In this document: positions 35,501 through 47,750 of the stretch, piece after piece
How the letters are laid out: each line of letters opens with the position of its first letter
How positions within the stretch are numbered: the first letter of the stretch is position 1
NCBI RefSeq assembly: GCF_025144335.1
Contig: NZ_CP083539.1
Location: forward strand, 745,501 to 809,500
DNA: 64,000 nucleotides
Source: Jannaschia sp. W003
Lineage (GTDB): Bacteria > Pseudomonadota > Alphaproteobacteria > Rhodobacterales > Rhodobacteraceae
Reading direction: 5' to 3'
The notes under the pieces: generated by a model
What the model saw: the letters and a program-made list of their open reading frames with translations, nothing else
Told to the model about the DNA's origin: nothing
The model's database searches: none
Translations under genes and position numbers: made by a program

Positions 35501-36502
35501 ATGACCGACGCCACCACCCATCTCTGGGACGACACCGTGCTGCCCTTCCAGCTCGACGCCTCCGACATCCGCGGCCGCGTGGCCCGCCTCGACGGCGTGC
35601 TCGAGGAGGTGCTCGCCCAGCACGACTACCCCGCCCCGATCGAGGCGCTGGTGGCCGAGATGGCGCTCTTGACCGCGATGATCGGCCAGACCGTGAAGCT
35701 GCGCTGGAAGCTGAGCTTGCAGGTGCGCGGCGACGGTCCCGCGCGCCTGATCGCCACCGACTACTACGCCCCCACCGAGGACGGCCGCTCGGGGCGCATC
35801 CGCGCCTGGGCGTCGTTCGACGAGGATCGGCTGGCGCAGGGGCCGGACGCGCGGCCCTTCGAGCTGATCGGCAAGGGCTACTTCGCGATCCTGATCGACC
35901 AGGGCCCCGACATGGAGCCCTACCAGGGCATCACCCCGATCTCGGGCGGCTCGCTCTCGGCCTGCGCCGAGACCTACTTCGCCCAGTCCGAGCAGATCGC
36001 GACCCGCTTCGCGCTCTCCTACGGGCGCGCGCAGGCACCGGGCGAGGCGGAGCGCTGGCGCGCGGGCGGCGTGATGCTGCAGCACATGCCCAAGGCCTCG
36101 CCCTTCGCCGCCTCGGGCGAGGGCGGCACGGGCGAGGGCGGGCTGATGACCGCGTCCGACGTCATGGACGCCGACGACGGCGAGAACTGGCGCCGGGCCA
36201 ACCTGCTGCTCGACACCGTGGAGGCGATGGAGCTGATCGGTCCCACCGTCAGCCCCACCGACCTCCTGGTGCGCCTGTTCCACGAGGAGGGACCGCGCGT
36301 CTTCGACCCCCAGCCGGTGCGCTTCGGCTGCTCGTGCTCCGAGGACAAGGTGCGCCAGTCGCTGTCGATCTACTCGGCCAAGGACATCGGCCACATGACC
36401 ACGCCCGAGGGCATCGTGACCGCCGACTGCCAGTTCTGCGGGGCGCACTACGAGTTCGACCCCGCGACCCTGGGGTTCGAGGCGACGGACGCGCCGTCGT
36501 GA
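35501..36502 (+). CDS. hslO: Redox-regulated chaperone Hsp33
   Basis: 333 residues. The substrate domain has ALVAEMALLTAMIGQTVKLRW and GYFAILIDQGPDMEPYQGI; the C-terminal redox switch is CSC near residue 275 and CQFC near 310, which bind zinc when reduced and form disulfides under oxidative stress to activate holding of unfolded proteins. A glycine-rich insert (ASGEGGTGEGG) lies around residue 207. The stop overlaps the next gene as GTGA. Confidence 0.96.
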   Translation: MTDATTHLWDDTVLPFQLDASDIRGRVARLDGVLEEVLAQHDYPAPIEALVAEMALLTAMIGQTVKLRWKLSLQVRGDGPARLIATDYYAPTEDGRSGRIRAWASFDEDRLAQGPDARPFELIGKGYFAILIDQGPDMEPYQGITPISGGSLSACAETYFAQSEQIATRFALSYGRAQAPGEAERWRAGGVMLQHMPKASPFAASGEGGTGEGGLMTASDVMDADDGENWRRANLLLDTVEAMELIGPTVSPTDLLVRLFHEEGPRVFDPQPVRFGCSCSEDKVRQSLSIYSAKDIGHMTTPEGIVTADCQFCGAHYEFDPATLGFEATDAPS

Positions 36503-37080
36503 ACCTCCACGCGCTCGCCGCCCGGCCCGGCGGGCGCTCCTCGGACTTCGACCTGAACGCGGGCGTGGTGCTGCCCGGCCGCCGGGTGCTGAGGGACGCC
36601 GCCGTGCTGGTGGCGTTCCGCGAGGCGCCGGGGGGCGCGCGCCTCCTGCTCACCAAGCGCTCAAGCGCGCTGCGCAACCACCCCGGCCAGATCGCCTTTC
36701 CGGGCGGCAAGATCGACGAAGGCGAGACGCCCGAGGCCGCCGCCCTGCGCGAGGCGCGCGAGGAGGTGGGGCTGGAGTGCGCCGAGGTCGTCGCCTGCCT
36801 GCCGCCCCACGAGACCGTCACCGGCTTCACCGTGACCCCGGTGCTCGCCGCCTACGAGGCGTTCGAGCCTACCCCCGAGCCGGGCGAGGTGGCCGAGGTG
36901 TTCGAGGTGCCCGCTGCCCATGTCTTGGATCCGGCCAACTACTCGGTCGAGGCGCGGCGCTGGCGCGGGGAGTGGCGCCGCTACTACGCGGTGCCCTATG
37001 GTCCGCGCTACGTCTGGGGCGCAACGGCCCGGATCCTGAGGGGGCTCGCGGAGCGTGCGACTGACGGCGGACTGGCTTGA
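36499..37080 (+). CDS. Nudix hydrolase, CoA pyrophosphatase type
   Basis: 193 residues from GTG 36499. It has the UPF0035-type signature LLTKRSSALRNHPGQIAFPG just before the Nudix box (GKIDEGETPEAAALREAREEVG), which marks the CoA diphosphatase group (NudL/YeaB); C-terminal YYAVPYGPRYVWGATARILR also fits. It would cleave CoA to phosphopantetheine and ADP. The cca start lies inside it by 26 bp, and it overlaps hslO, so the three genes form one tight unit. Confidence 0.9.
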   Translation: MNLHALAARPGGRSSDFDLNAGVVLPGRRVLRDAAVLVAFREAPGGARLLLTKRSSALRNHPGQIAFPGGKIDEGETPEAAALREAREEVGLECAEVVACLPPHETVTGFTVTPVLAAYEAFEPTPEPGEVAEVFEVPAAHVLDPANYSVEARRWRGEWRRYYAVPYGPRYVWGATARILRGLAERATDGGLA

Positions 37081-38194
37081 GGCGGAGCCCACGCAGCGGG
37101 TGTTCGCCGCCCTCGCGGGGGGCGGGCACCGGGCGCTCGCCGTGGGCGGCTGCGTGCGCAACGCCCTGCTCGGCGCCCCCGTCTCCGACATCGACATCGC
37201 CACCGACGCGCCGCCCGAGCGGGTGGTCGAGCTCGCCCGCGCCGCGGGGCTGAAGCCGGTTCCCACGGGCATCGAGCACGGCACCGTCACCGTGGTGGCG
37301 GCGGGCGTGCCCCATGAGGTCACCACCTTCCGCCGCGACGTGGAGACCGACGGACGCCGCGCGACGGTCGCCTTCTCGGACGACGTGGCCGAGGACGCGG
37401 GCCGTCGCGACTTCACCGTGAACGCGCTCTACGCCGAAGCCGACGGCACCGTGGTGGACCCGCTGGGTGGCCTGCCGGATCTCCGGGCGCGGCACGTGCG
37501 CTTCATCGGCGATCCCGAGGCCCGTATCCGCGAGGACTACCTGCGCATCCTGCGCTTCTTCCGCTTCACCGCCTGGTACGGCGATCCGGCGCTCGGGCTG
37601 AATGCCGAGGGGCTGGCCGCCTGCGCTGCCCACGGCGAGGGGCTGGACCGCCTGAGCCGCGAGCGCATCGGCCACGAGATGCGCCGCCTCCTCGCCGCGC
37701 CCGACCCCGCGCCCTGCGTCGCCGCGATGGCGCGCACGGGGCTGCTGGCGCGGGTGCTGCCGGGCGCGGACGACCGGGCGCTGGCGCCGCTGGTGCATCT
37801 GGAGGGGGACCGTGCGCCGGACTGGCTGCGCCGCCTCGCGGTGCTGGGCGGGGACGCCTCGGGGCTGCGGCTGTCGAACGTGGAAGCGCGGGCGCTGGAG
37901 GCGCTGCGGGAGGCGGACGGCCGCCCCTTCGCGCTGGGCCACGCCTTGGGCGTGCGGGGCGAGGATGCGGTGCTGATCCGCGCGGCCTCGCTGGGGCAGC
38001 CGGTGGCGCCGGGGGCGCTGGAGGAGGCGCGGGCGGGGGCCGCGGCGACGTTCCCGCTGCGGGCGAAGGACCTGATGCCGGGGCTTGAGGGGCCTGCGCT
38101 GGGCGAGGCGCTGGCGCGGGCGAAGGCGGCGTGGGTGGCAAGCGCCGGGGCGCTGGGGCGGGACGCGCTGCTGGAGGTCGCGCGCGAGGGTTAA
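37055..38194 (+). CDS. cca: CCA-adding enzyme / tRNA nucleotidyltransferase
   Basis: 379 residues from GTG 37055. The class II nucleotidyltransferase motif is AVGGCVRNALLGAPVSDIDIA (near residue 30) with the two catalytic aspartates in DID, followed by EVTTFRRDVETDGR, RRDFTVNALY and RIREDYLRILRFFRF. The C-terminal half is less conserved, as is normal in alphaproteobacteria. It adds or repairs the tRNA 3' CCA end. A palindromic pair follows its stop. Confidence 0.95.
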   Translation: MRLTADWLEAEPTQRVFAALAGGGHRALAVGGCVRNALLGAPVSDIDIATDAPPERVVELARAAGLKPVPTGIEHGTVTVVAAGVPHEVTTFRRDVETDGRRATVAFSDDVAEDAGRRDFTVNALYAEADGTVVDPLGGLPDLRARHVRFIGDPEARIREDYLRILRFFRFTAWYGDPALGLNAEGLAACAAHGEGLDRLSRERIGHEMRRLLAAPDPAPCVAAMARTGLLARVLPGADDRALAPLVHLEGDRAPDWLRRLAVLGGDASGLRLSNVEARALEALREADGRPFALGHALGVRGEDAVLIRAASLGQPVAPGALEEARAGAAATFPLRAKDLMPGLEGPALGEALARAKAAWVASAGALGRDALLEVAREG

Positions 38195-38202
38195 GAGTTC
38201 AC

Positions 38203-38223
38203 GCCCCGGCCTTGCGCCGGGGC
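38203..38223. repeat. GC-rich palindrome, family member 4
   Basis: GCCCCGGC-CTTGC-GCCGGGGC, identical to member 2. It is eight bases after the cca stop and forms an inverted pair with member 5; the spacer again carries CCGCTTGCGC and GAAGCGAAGC. Confidence 0.75.
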
Positions 38224-38276
38224 CTCGGTCCGCCGCTTGCGCCATCGTGCGAAGCGAAGCGCCGACGGCATTAGAG

Positions 38277-38297
38277 GCCCCGGATCAAGTCCGGGGC
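38277..38297. repeat. GC-rich palindrome, family member 5 (ATCAAGT variant)
   Basis: GCCCCGGA-TCAAG-TCCGGGGC: one stem pair is A-T instead of C-G, changed on both arms, so pairing is kept. It lies between cca and the convergent methyltransferase stop at 38311. Confidence 0.75.
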
Positions 38298-38310
38298 GTG
38301 GCCCACGCCT

Positions 38311-39485
38311 TCACGTCTCCCGCCGGAACGCCGCGAACAGCTCCACGTGGGGCGACCAGCGGAACTGGTCCACCACCGAGACCGGACCCATGCGGTAGCC
38401 CCCCGCCACCAGCGCCGCGGCGTCGCGCGCGAAGGTCGCCGGGTTGCACGAGACGTGCGCCACCACCCGCACCTCGGAACGGGCCAGTTCGGCAACCTGC
38501 GCCGCGGCGCCCGCCCGGGGCGGGTCGATCACCACGGCGTCGTAGGCGCGCAGCTCCTCGGGCAGCAGCGGCTCGCGGAACAGGTCGCGGCGGTGGGCCG
38601 CAATGGCCTTCGTGCCCGGCGCGTGGCGGGCGCCCGCGCGCAGGGCGTCGACCAGTTCCGGCGCGGCCTCGAAGGCGTCCACCGGCGCGGCGAGCGCGGC
38701 AGGGAAGGTGAACGTGCCCAGCCCAGAGAACAGGTCCGCGACGCGCGCCGCATCCCCGAGCGCCTCGCGCACCAACGCCACCAGCGCCCGCTCGCCCTCA
38801 ACGGTCGCCTGCAGGAAGGCGCCCGGCGGGGGCACCACGCGGGCCGGGCCGAGGGCGAGCACGGGCGGCGCGGACTGCACCAGCGGCTCGCCGTTCCAGG
38901 TGACGCGCGCGAAGTCGGCGGCGAAGGGCGCGAGCATGGCGGCCTCCACCGCCTTGGCATCCGTGACGGCGAGGTCCAGCCCCCCGGCGGTGGCGGTGAC
39001 GTGGAGGCCCACCTCGCCCCCGCGCGGGGCGGCGAGGCGCGTCAGACGCTCCAGCGCGGGCAGGGCAGCGACGATGGCGGGTACCAGCACGCGGCAGTCG
39101 GGGATCGCGACGAGGTCGTGGGTGCGCGCGGTGTGGAGGCCGACCTCGGCGCCGCGCTTGGTCTTGCGGCCCTTCAGGGCGGCGCGGCGGCGGCTCGCGG
39201 GGGGCGAGACGTGCATCCGGCCCATCTCGGGCTCCAGCCCGGCGCGCACCAGCGCGTCGCGGACGCGGCCCGCCTTCCAGCGCGCCACGAAGCGGTCCGA
39301 CGCGTGCTGCAGCGCGCAGCCGCCGCAGCGGCGGAAGTGGGGGCAGGGCGGCGCGACCCGCTCGGGCGAAGGCTCCAAGATGGGCCGGCCATCCGGGTCC
39401 ACCCGCTCGCCCGGCAGGGTGCGAGGCACAACGACGTCCCCCGCCACGCCCGCGCCGCGCGCATCCAGCCGCTCGATCACGACGC

Positions 39486-39489
<4 letters not shown>
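38311..39489 (-). CDS. Class I SAM-dependent RNA (uracil-5) methyltransferase, RlmD/RumA family
   Basis: 392 residues. An iron-sulfur site is formed by C49, C55 and C58 in CPHFRRCGGCALQH plus a Cys in IPDCRVLVP. The SAM domain has VADLFSGLGTFTFPAAL, DAVVIDPPRAGAAAQV, and the catalytic cysteine in VAHVSCNPATFARDA. The family methylates uracil-5 in 23S rRNA or tRNA; which site cannot be told here. The ATG at 39489 overlaps the stop of the upstream ABC transporter gene as ATGA. Very long open frames spanning it are artefacts. Confidence 0.9.
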
Positions 39490-43195
<3,706 letters not shown>

Positions 43196-43229
43196 GGAGG
43201 CCTTTCGGGTCGGCCCCCTGATGTAGCAC

Positions 43230-43817
43230 CTAGGCCAGGAAAATCATCGCCCCCGACAGCGCAAGGGCGCCCGCCATGAGGGTCGTGAAGAGGCGCCAGG
43301 CGGCGGGCGTGCGCAGCAGGAGGGCGAGGAGCGTGCCCGCGAAGGCCCAGAAGGCGCAGACGAAGAGGTTGATCCCCGAGAATGCCGAGGCGATGCGCGC
43401 CGCCTCCGGGAGGGGCGCGAGGTCGGAGGCGTAGCCCGAGGCGGCGGCAAGCGCGACCGCCCAGACCTTGGGGTTCACCCACTGGAACAGCACCGCCTCC
43501 CAGAAGCGGAAGGGCCGCTCCCGCCCGTCCCCCGCGCCGCCGCCGCCGGGGCGCGAGCGCAGGAGACGCCACGCCATCCACAGGATCCACGCGGCGGCCA
43601 CCACCTGCAGCGCCAGCTTCAGCGCGGGGACGGCGAGCAGCACCGCCCCGATCCCCAGCGCGGTGACGGCCGAGGTCACGCCCACGCCCGCGGCCACCCC
43701 GAGGATGTGCGGCACGGTGCGGCGCATCCCGAAGCGCGCCCCCGAGGCGGTGATCAGGATCACGTTCGGGCCGGGCGAGAACAGGCCGGCGAACACGAAG
43801 AGGTAGAGCGGGTCCAT
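43230..43817 (-). CDS. LysE-family amino acid exporter
   Basis: 195 residues. The start MDPLYLFVFAGLFSPGPNVILI contains the family SPGPN motif, then GARFGMRRTVPHILGVAAGV and LFQWVNPKVWAVALAA with the WxNPK block. About five or six membrane helices. It exports amino acids or homoserine lactones, the substrate being unknown. It lies 34 bp upstream of the first ABC gene on the same strand. Confidence 0.92.
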   Translation of the reverse strand: MDPLYLFVFAGLFSPGPNVILITASGARFGMRRTVPHILGVAAGVGVTSAVTALGIGAVLLAVPALKLALQVVAAAWILWMAWRLLRSRPGGGGAGDGRERPFRFWEAVLFQWVNPKVWAVALAAASGYASDLAPLPEAARIASAFSGINLFVCAFWAFAGTLLALLLRTPAAWRLFTTLMAGALALSGAMIFLA

Positions 43818-43876
43818 GGTGGCGGCGTGACGCGCGGCGGGGCGGGAGGCAAGGGCGGGTCGCAGACGACCGACAC

Positions 43877-43897
43877 GTCCCGGCCCCGCGCCGGGAC
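43877..43897. repeat. GC-rich palindrome, family member 6 (compensated variant)
   Basis: GTCCCGGC-CCCGC-GCCGGGAC. The second base pair is T-A rather than C-G on both arms, so the stem survives the change. It is the left half of an inverted pair with member 7, between the LysE gene and the exopolysaccharide locus. Confidence 0.65.
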
Positions 43898-43956
43898 CTC
43901 CGCCCGCAACCCTTGCCGCGTGTCGGGGCGAAGGACGGCGCCTGCGGCTGGCGGAG

Positions 43957-43977
43957 GCCCCGGCGCGAGGCCGGGGC
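43957..43977. repeat. GC-rich palindrome, family member 7
   Basis: GCCCCGGC-GCGAG-GCCGGGGC, preceded by GGAG and followed by GCG, in the orientation of member 3. Partner of member 6 at 59 bp. Confidence 0.7.
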
Positions 43978-44037
43978 GCGTTTCGCGGGGCGGGGCGGGC
44001 GCGCCTAGCCCCTTGGGATCCCGGCTCGGGGGCCGGG

Positions 44038-44074
44038 GTTCGTCTAGGACGCGCGCAGCGCGTCCTAGACGAAC
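44038..44074 (-). terminator. Perfect 17-bp inverted repeat enclosing the sugar transferase stop codon
   Basis: GTTCGTCTAGGACGCGC and its exact reverse complement, separated by three bases. The TAG stop of the sugar transferase (44065-44067) lies inside the arm. No U-run follows, so a classical terminator is uncertain; it may be a transcription end, an mRNA-stabilising hairpin or a protein-binding site. Confidence 0.6.
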
Positions 44075-44706
44075 TTCCCCTTCCGAACCGGCCGGATGCG
44101 CCGAGGAAAGAACTTGGCCGTGGTCCAGGAGATCAGCTTCACGTCCATCCAGAACGTCCGGTGGCGCTGGTAGAGCAGGTCCAGCTCGGCCTTCCGGGGG
44201 ATGCAGATGCGGGTGTAGACCTCCTCGGTCTCGGCGGCGGTGTCGCACTCGGCGAGCACCCGCTCCTCGTGGGGCGCGTAGATCAGCGAGGCGAGGCCGG
44301 TGACGCCGGGGCGCGAGCGCAGGACCTCGGCGTAGAGATGGGGATACATCTCCACGTAGCGGCGCAGGGGCGGGCGGGGGCCCACGAAGCTCACGTCGCC
44401 GCGCAGGATGTTCCAGAGCTGCGGCAGCTCGTCGAGGCGGCGTCGCCGCAGCCAGGCGCCATAGGGGGTGATCCGCAGGGACTTGTCGCCGCCCGTCACG
44501 CCGATGTCGTCCGGGTCGGGCTCCATGGTGCGGAACTTCCACAGCGTGAAGGGCTCCGTGGGCGTCTTCATCCGCTCCGAGCCGTAGAACAGGGGACGCC
44601 CCTGCTTTCGCAGGCACTGCACCGTCACCACCACGATCACGGGCGCCAAGAACGCCATGAGGTAGAGCGAGAACAGGACGTCGAAGAGCCGCTTGCCGAA
44701 GGTCAC
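44065..44706 (-). CDS. Sugar transferase (polyprenyl-phosphate glycosyl-1-phosphate transferase, short form)
   Basis: 213 residues from GTG 44706, which overlaps the epimerase stop as GTGA. A single N-terminal membrane segment (FDVLFSLYLMAFLAPVIVVV) precedes the catalytic domain: FTLWKFRTM, RRRLDELPQLWNILRGDVSF and VGPRPPLRRYV are the bacterial sugar transferase signatures. It lacks the large multi-pass front domain of WbaP/ExoY-long types, so it is a minimal PglC/ExoY-like enzyme that starts a lipid-linked polysaccharide. Next to an epimerase and the divergent yjb genes it points to exopolysaccharide synthesis. Confidence 0.9.
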   Translation of the reverse strand: MTFGKRLFDVLFSLYLMAFLAPVIVVVTVQCLRKQGRPLFYGSERMKTPTEPFTLWKFRTMEPDPDDIGVTGGDKSLRITPYGAWLRRRRLDELPQLWNILRGDVSFVGPRPPLRRYVEMYPHLYAEVLRSRPGVTGLASLIYAPHEERVLAECDTAAETEEVYTRICIPRKAELDLLYQRHRTFWMDVKLISWTTAKFFPRRIRPVRKGKFV

Positions 44707-45467
44707 GCCACGGCCTCGCGCCATTGGCGGACGATCTCCGGGGCGGTGCCCTCGGCGGGGTCGAGGGGGACGAGCGCGGCGAGGCGCGCGACGTCCAGCG
44801 CCACCACCGGCACCGCGTCTGGGGGGGCGGGCACCGGCTCCCACGCGCGGCCCGCCGCATCCAGCAGCGCGTCCATGCCCACCGCGCCGGGCGCGGCGAC
44901 GTTCAGCACTGGGGGCAGGGCGGCGGGGTGGTCGGCCAGCGCCCGCAGGATGCGCGCGAGGCTACTGGGCCCGACATAGGAGCGGCGCGGCGCCCGCCCA
45001 TCGGGCCACACGTGGAGGCGGGGGGCCGCGTCGCCGAGGCGCCCGAGCAGCGCGTCGGCCCCGGCCACGTTGCCGAGGCGCAGCGCCGTGACCTCCACCG
45101 CGACCGAGCGCACCGCCTCCATCGCCAGCTTCGCGCGTCCGTAGTCGCTCGCGGGCGCGGCGTCCTCCTCGCGGAGGCCCTCGCCCGCCGGGTAGACCGC
45201 GGCCGAGCTCAGCAGGAGCACCCGGCGCATCCCGGCCGCCTCGGCGGCGCGGACCGTCGCCTCGGCGATGCGCGCGTTGTCGTGGAGGTCGCCCGCCCCC
45301 GGCACCACGCCGGCGAGGCACAGGAGCGTGCCGCCGACGGGCAGCGCGGCCAGCGGCGGGCCGTCCCGGCGCGAGCGCCAGTCGGCGCCGCCCTCGCCCC
45401 ACAGCGCCCGCAGCATGCGGCCGATGCGGCCCGAGGCGCCGGTGACGACGGGGAGGGGGCGTTGCAT
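44703..45467 (-). CDS. NAD-dependent epimerase/dehydratase family protein
   Basis: 254 residues, short for the family. The Rossmann motif is TGASGRIGRML at residues 9-19, LLSSAAVYP holds the catalytic Ser, and YGRAKLAME the Tyr-xxx-Lys pair. A nucleotide-sugar 4-epimerase or reductase role fits, with an unknown substrate. Coupled by GTGA to the sugar transferase; its start faces yjbH over a 102-bp region with a perfect palindrome. Confidence 0.85.
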   Translation of the reverse strand: MQRPLPVVTGASGRIGRMLRALWGEGGADWRSRRDGPPLAALPVGGTLLCLAGVVPGAGDLHDNARIAEATVRAAEAAGMRRVLLLSSAAVYPAGEGLREEDAAPASDYGRAKLAMEAVRSVAVEVTALRLGNVAGADALLGRLGDAAPRLHVWPDGRAPRRSYVGPSSLARILRALADHPAALPPVLNVAAPGAVGMDALLDAAGRAWEPVPAPPDAVPVVALDVARLAALVPLDPAEGTAPEIVRQWREAVA

Positions 45468-45493
45468 CGGCGGGACACCTCGACGGCGTTCGG

Positions 45494-45507
45494 AACGGCG
45501 CGCCGTT
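45494..45507. promoter_or_regulatory. Perfect palindrome in the epimerase-yjbH divergent promoter region
   Basis: AACGGCGCGCCGTT, 14 bp, in the 102-bp gap between two divergent exopolysaccharide genes. It is placed where a shared regulator could act on both. GTTCGGAAC lies just left of it. A 6-bp hairpin GGGAGA-TCG-TCTCCC (45536-45550) is in the yjbH leader. Confidence 0.4.
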
Positions 45508-45569
45508 GCGTTCGGCGCGTCGGGGTGGTGAGGAAGGGAGATCGTCTCCCGGGGGAAGCCTTAGCCGCC

Positions 45570-47750
45570 ATGCGCGCCATCCGAAAGCTCACGCTCGCCA
45601 GCTCGGCCGCAGCCGTTGCCGCCGCGCTGCTATCCTCCACCGCCGGGGGGCAGCAGCTCGCGCTTCCGCCCACCGAAGCCGCGAACTTCCTCGGCGTGCC
45701 GGGCTACGTCGACATGCCGTCGGCGCGCTCGCAGCCCGAGGGCGAGCTGAGCTTCTCGGTGCACGGCTTCGACAACGGCACCGTGCGGACCTCGATCGCG
45801 GTGCAGCTCTCGCGCCGCCTCCAGGCCCTGTTCCGCTACGCCTCGATCCCCGACATCGAGGCGCGCGGTCCGGGCAACCCGCTCGTGCGAACCTACGACC
45901 GCTCGTTCGACGTGCGCTTCCAGATCCTCTCCGAGAGCGCGCGCCGCCCCGAGCTGCTGCTGGGCCTGCAGGACATCGGCGGCACCGGCCTCTACGGCGG
46001 CGAGTACCTCGTGGCCTCTAAGGCGTTCGGCAACGTCGAGGCCACCGCCGGCATCGGCTGGGGCCGCTACGGCACCGACGGGTCGTTCTCGAACCCGCTC
46101 TCGGTCTTCTCGGACCGCTTCGACACCCGTCCCGTGCCCAACGACAACCAGACCGGCACCGGCGGCAAGTTCGGCACCGACCAGCTGTTCCGCGGCCCCG
46201 CCGCGCTGTTCGGCGGCGTGGCCTGGCAGCAGTCCGAGCGCCTGCGCCTCGCCGCGGAGTACTCCTCGGACGCCTACGTCAACGAGACCCGCGTCGGCAT
46301 CGTCGAGCGCGACATCCCGCTGAACTTCGGCGCCGACTACCGCGTCAGCCCGAACTTCCGCGTCACCGCCGCGCTGCGCCACGGCACCGAGCTGGGCGTG
46401 GGCTTCCTCTACACCCTGAACCCCCGCCGCGCGCCGGGCGGCGCGGGCGGCGAGGGCGCGCCCGAGCCGGTGCTCGTGCGCCCGCCGCGCGCGTCCGACC
46501 CGTCGCTCTACGGCACCGAGTGGACGGCGCGCCCCGACAGCGAGCCGGTGATCGCCGAGTCGCTCGGGCGCACCTTCGCGGTGGCCGGGCTGGAGCTGCA
46601 GAGCTACCGCCTCTCGGGGCGGCGCGCGCAGGTTCGCTTCATCAACCCGATCTACGAATCCCAGGCCCAGGCCGTGGGCCGCGCCGCGCGCGCCATGACC
46701 CGCAGCCTGCCGGCCTCGGTTGAGCAGTTCGAGATCGTGCCCCTGAACCGCTTCGGAGTGCCCGGCGCCGCCGTGGTTCTGCGCCGCTCCGACGTGGAGG
46801 CGCTGGAGAACCGCCCCGACGGCGCCGCCGAGGTGCTGGCCGTGGCCGGCATCGTCGACGCCGAGCGCCTGCCCGAGGACGGCCTGCGCGCCGTGCCCGA
46901 CCTCTACCCCCGCTTCACCTACGCCCTCGGCCCCTACGGCGCCGCCTCCACCTTCGACCCCGAGGCGCCGGTGCGCCTCGACCTCGGCGTGCAGCTCCAG
47001 GCCCGCTACGAGCCGCGCCCCGGCGTGGTGGTCTCGGGCGCGGTGCGCCGCGTGGTGGTGGGCAACCGCGACGAGAACACCAAGGTCTCGGACTCGAAGC
47101 TTCCCAAAGTGCGCACCGACAGCAACTTCTTCGCCGCCGAGCGCGGGCCCTACATCTCGTACCTCACGGGCGAGTACTTCTTCCGCCCCGCGCCCGAGTT
47201 CTACGGCCGCGTCTCGGCGGGCCTCCTGGAGGCGCAGTACGGCGGCCTCTCGGCGGAGCTGCTCTGGAAGCCCGCCACCGGGCCGCTGGCGATCGGCGCC
47301 GAGGTCAACGAGGTGCGCCAGCGCGACTTCGACCAGGACTTCGGCTTCCAGGACCTCGAGGCGACCACCGGCGGCGTGACCGGCTACCTCGAGCACGGCG
47401 GCGGCTTCCACTCCGAGCTCTACCTCGGCCAGTACCTCGCGGGCGACCGCGGCGCGACCTACCGCCTCGCGCGGCGCTTCCCGTCGGGCTGGGAGGTCAG
47501 CGCCTACGCCACCAAGACGGACGTGAGCGCCGAGGACTTCGGCGAGGGCTCCTTCGACAAGGGCATCGAGGTGAAGATCCCGCTGACGTTCTTCACCGGC
47601 CAGCCCTCGCGCGAAACCGAGTCGATCGCGATCCAGCCGCTCCTGCGGGACGGCGGGGCGCGGCTGCGCATTCGAAACAGGCTCTACGACACGGTCAGCG
47701 ACCAGACCGCGCCGCAGCTGACCGAGGATTGGGGACGGTTCTGGCGATGA
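45570..47750 (+). CDS. yjbH: YjbH/GfcD-family outer-membrane exopolysaccharide protein
   Basis: 726 residues from the ATG at 45570. A signal peptide (MRAIRKLTLASSAAAVAAAL, cut near GGQQ) is followed by LGVPGYVDMPSARSQPEGEL, the typical YjbH front, then many beta strands. A polar middle linker (PGGAGGEGAPEPVLVRPP) separates two barrel-like halves. YjbH proteins are lipid-free outer-membrane barrels of group 4 capsule/colanic-type export in enterobacteria and are common in Rhodobacterales. ATGA overlap with the next gene. Confidence 0.9.
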   Translation: MRAIRKLTLASSAAAVAAALLSSTAGGQQLALPPTEAANFLGVPGYVDMPSARSQPEGELSFSVHGFDNGTVRTSIAVQLSRRLQALFRYASIPDIEARGPGNPLVRTYDRSFDVRFQILSESARRPELLLGLQDIGGTGLYGGEYLVASKAFGNVEATAGIGWGRYGTDGSFSNPLSVFSDRFDTRPVPNDNQTGTGGKFGTDQLFRGPAALFGGVAWQQSERLRLAAEYSSDAYVNETRVGIVERDIPLNFGADYRVSPNFRVTAALRHGTELGVGFLYTLNPRRAPGGAGGEGAPEPVLVRPPRASDPSLYGTEWTARPDSEPVIAESLGRTFAVAGLELQSYRLSGRRAQVRFINPIYESQAQAVGRAARAMTRSLPASVEQFEIVPLNRFGVPGAAVVLRRSDVEALENRPDGAAEVLAVAGIVDAERLPEDGLRAVPDLYPRFTYALGPYGAASTFDPEAPVRLDLGVQLQARYEPRPGVVVSGAVRRVVVGNRDENTKVSDSKLPKVRTDSNFFAAERGPYISYLTGEYFFRPAPEFYGRVSAGLLEAQYGGLSAELLWKPATGPLAIGAEVNEVRQRDFDQDFGFQDLEATTGGVTGYLEHGGGFHSELYLGQYLAGDRGATYRLARRFPSGWEVSAYATKTDVSAEDFGEGSFDKGIEVKIPLTFFTGQPSRETESIAIQPLLRDGGARLRIRNRLYDTVSDQTAPQLTEDWGRFWR

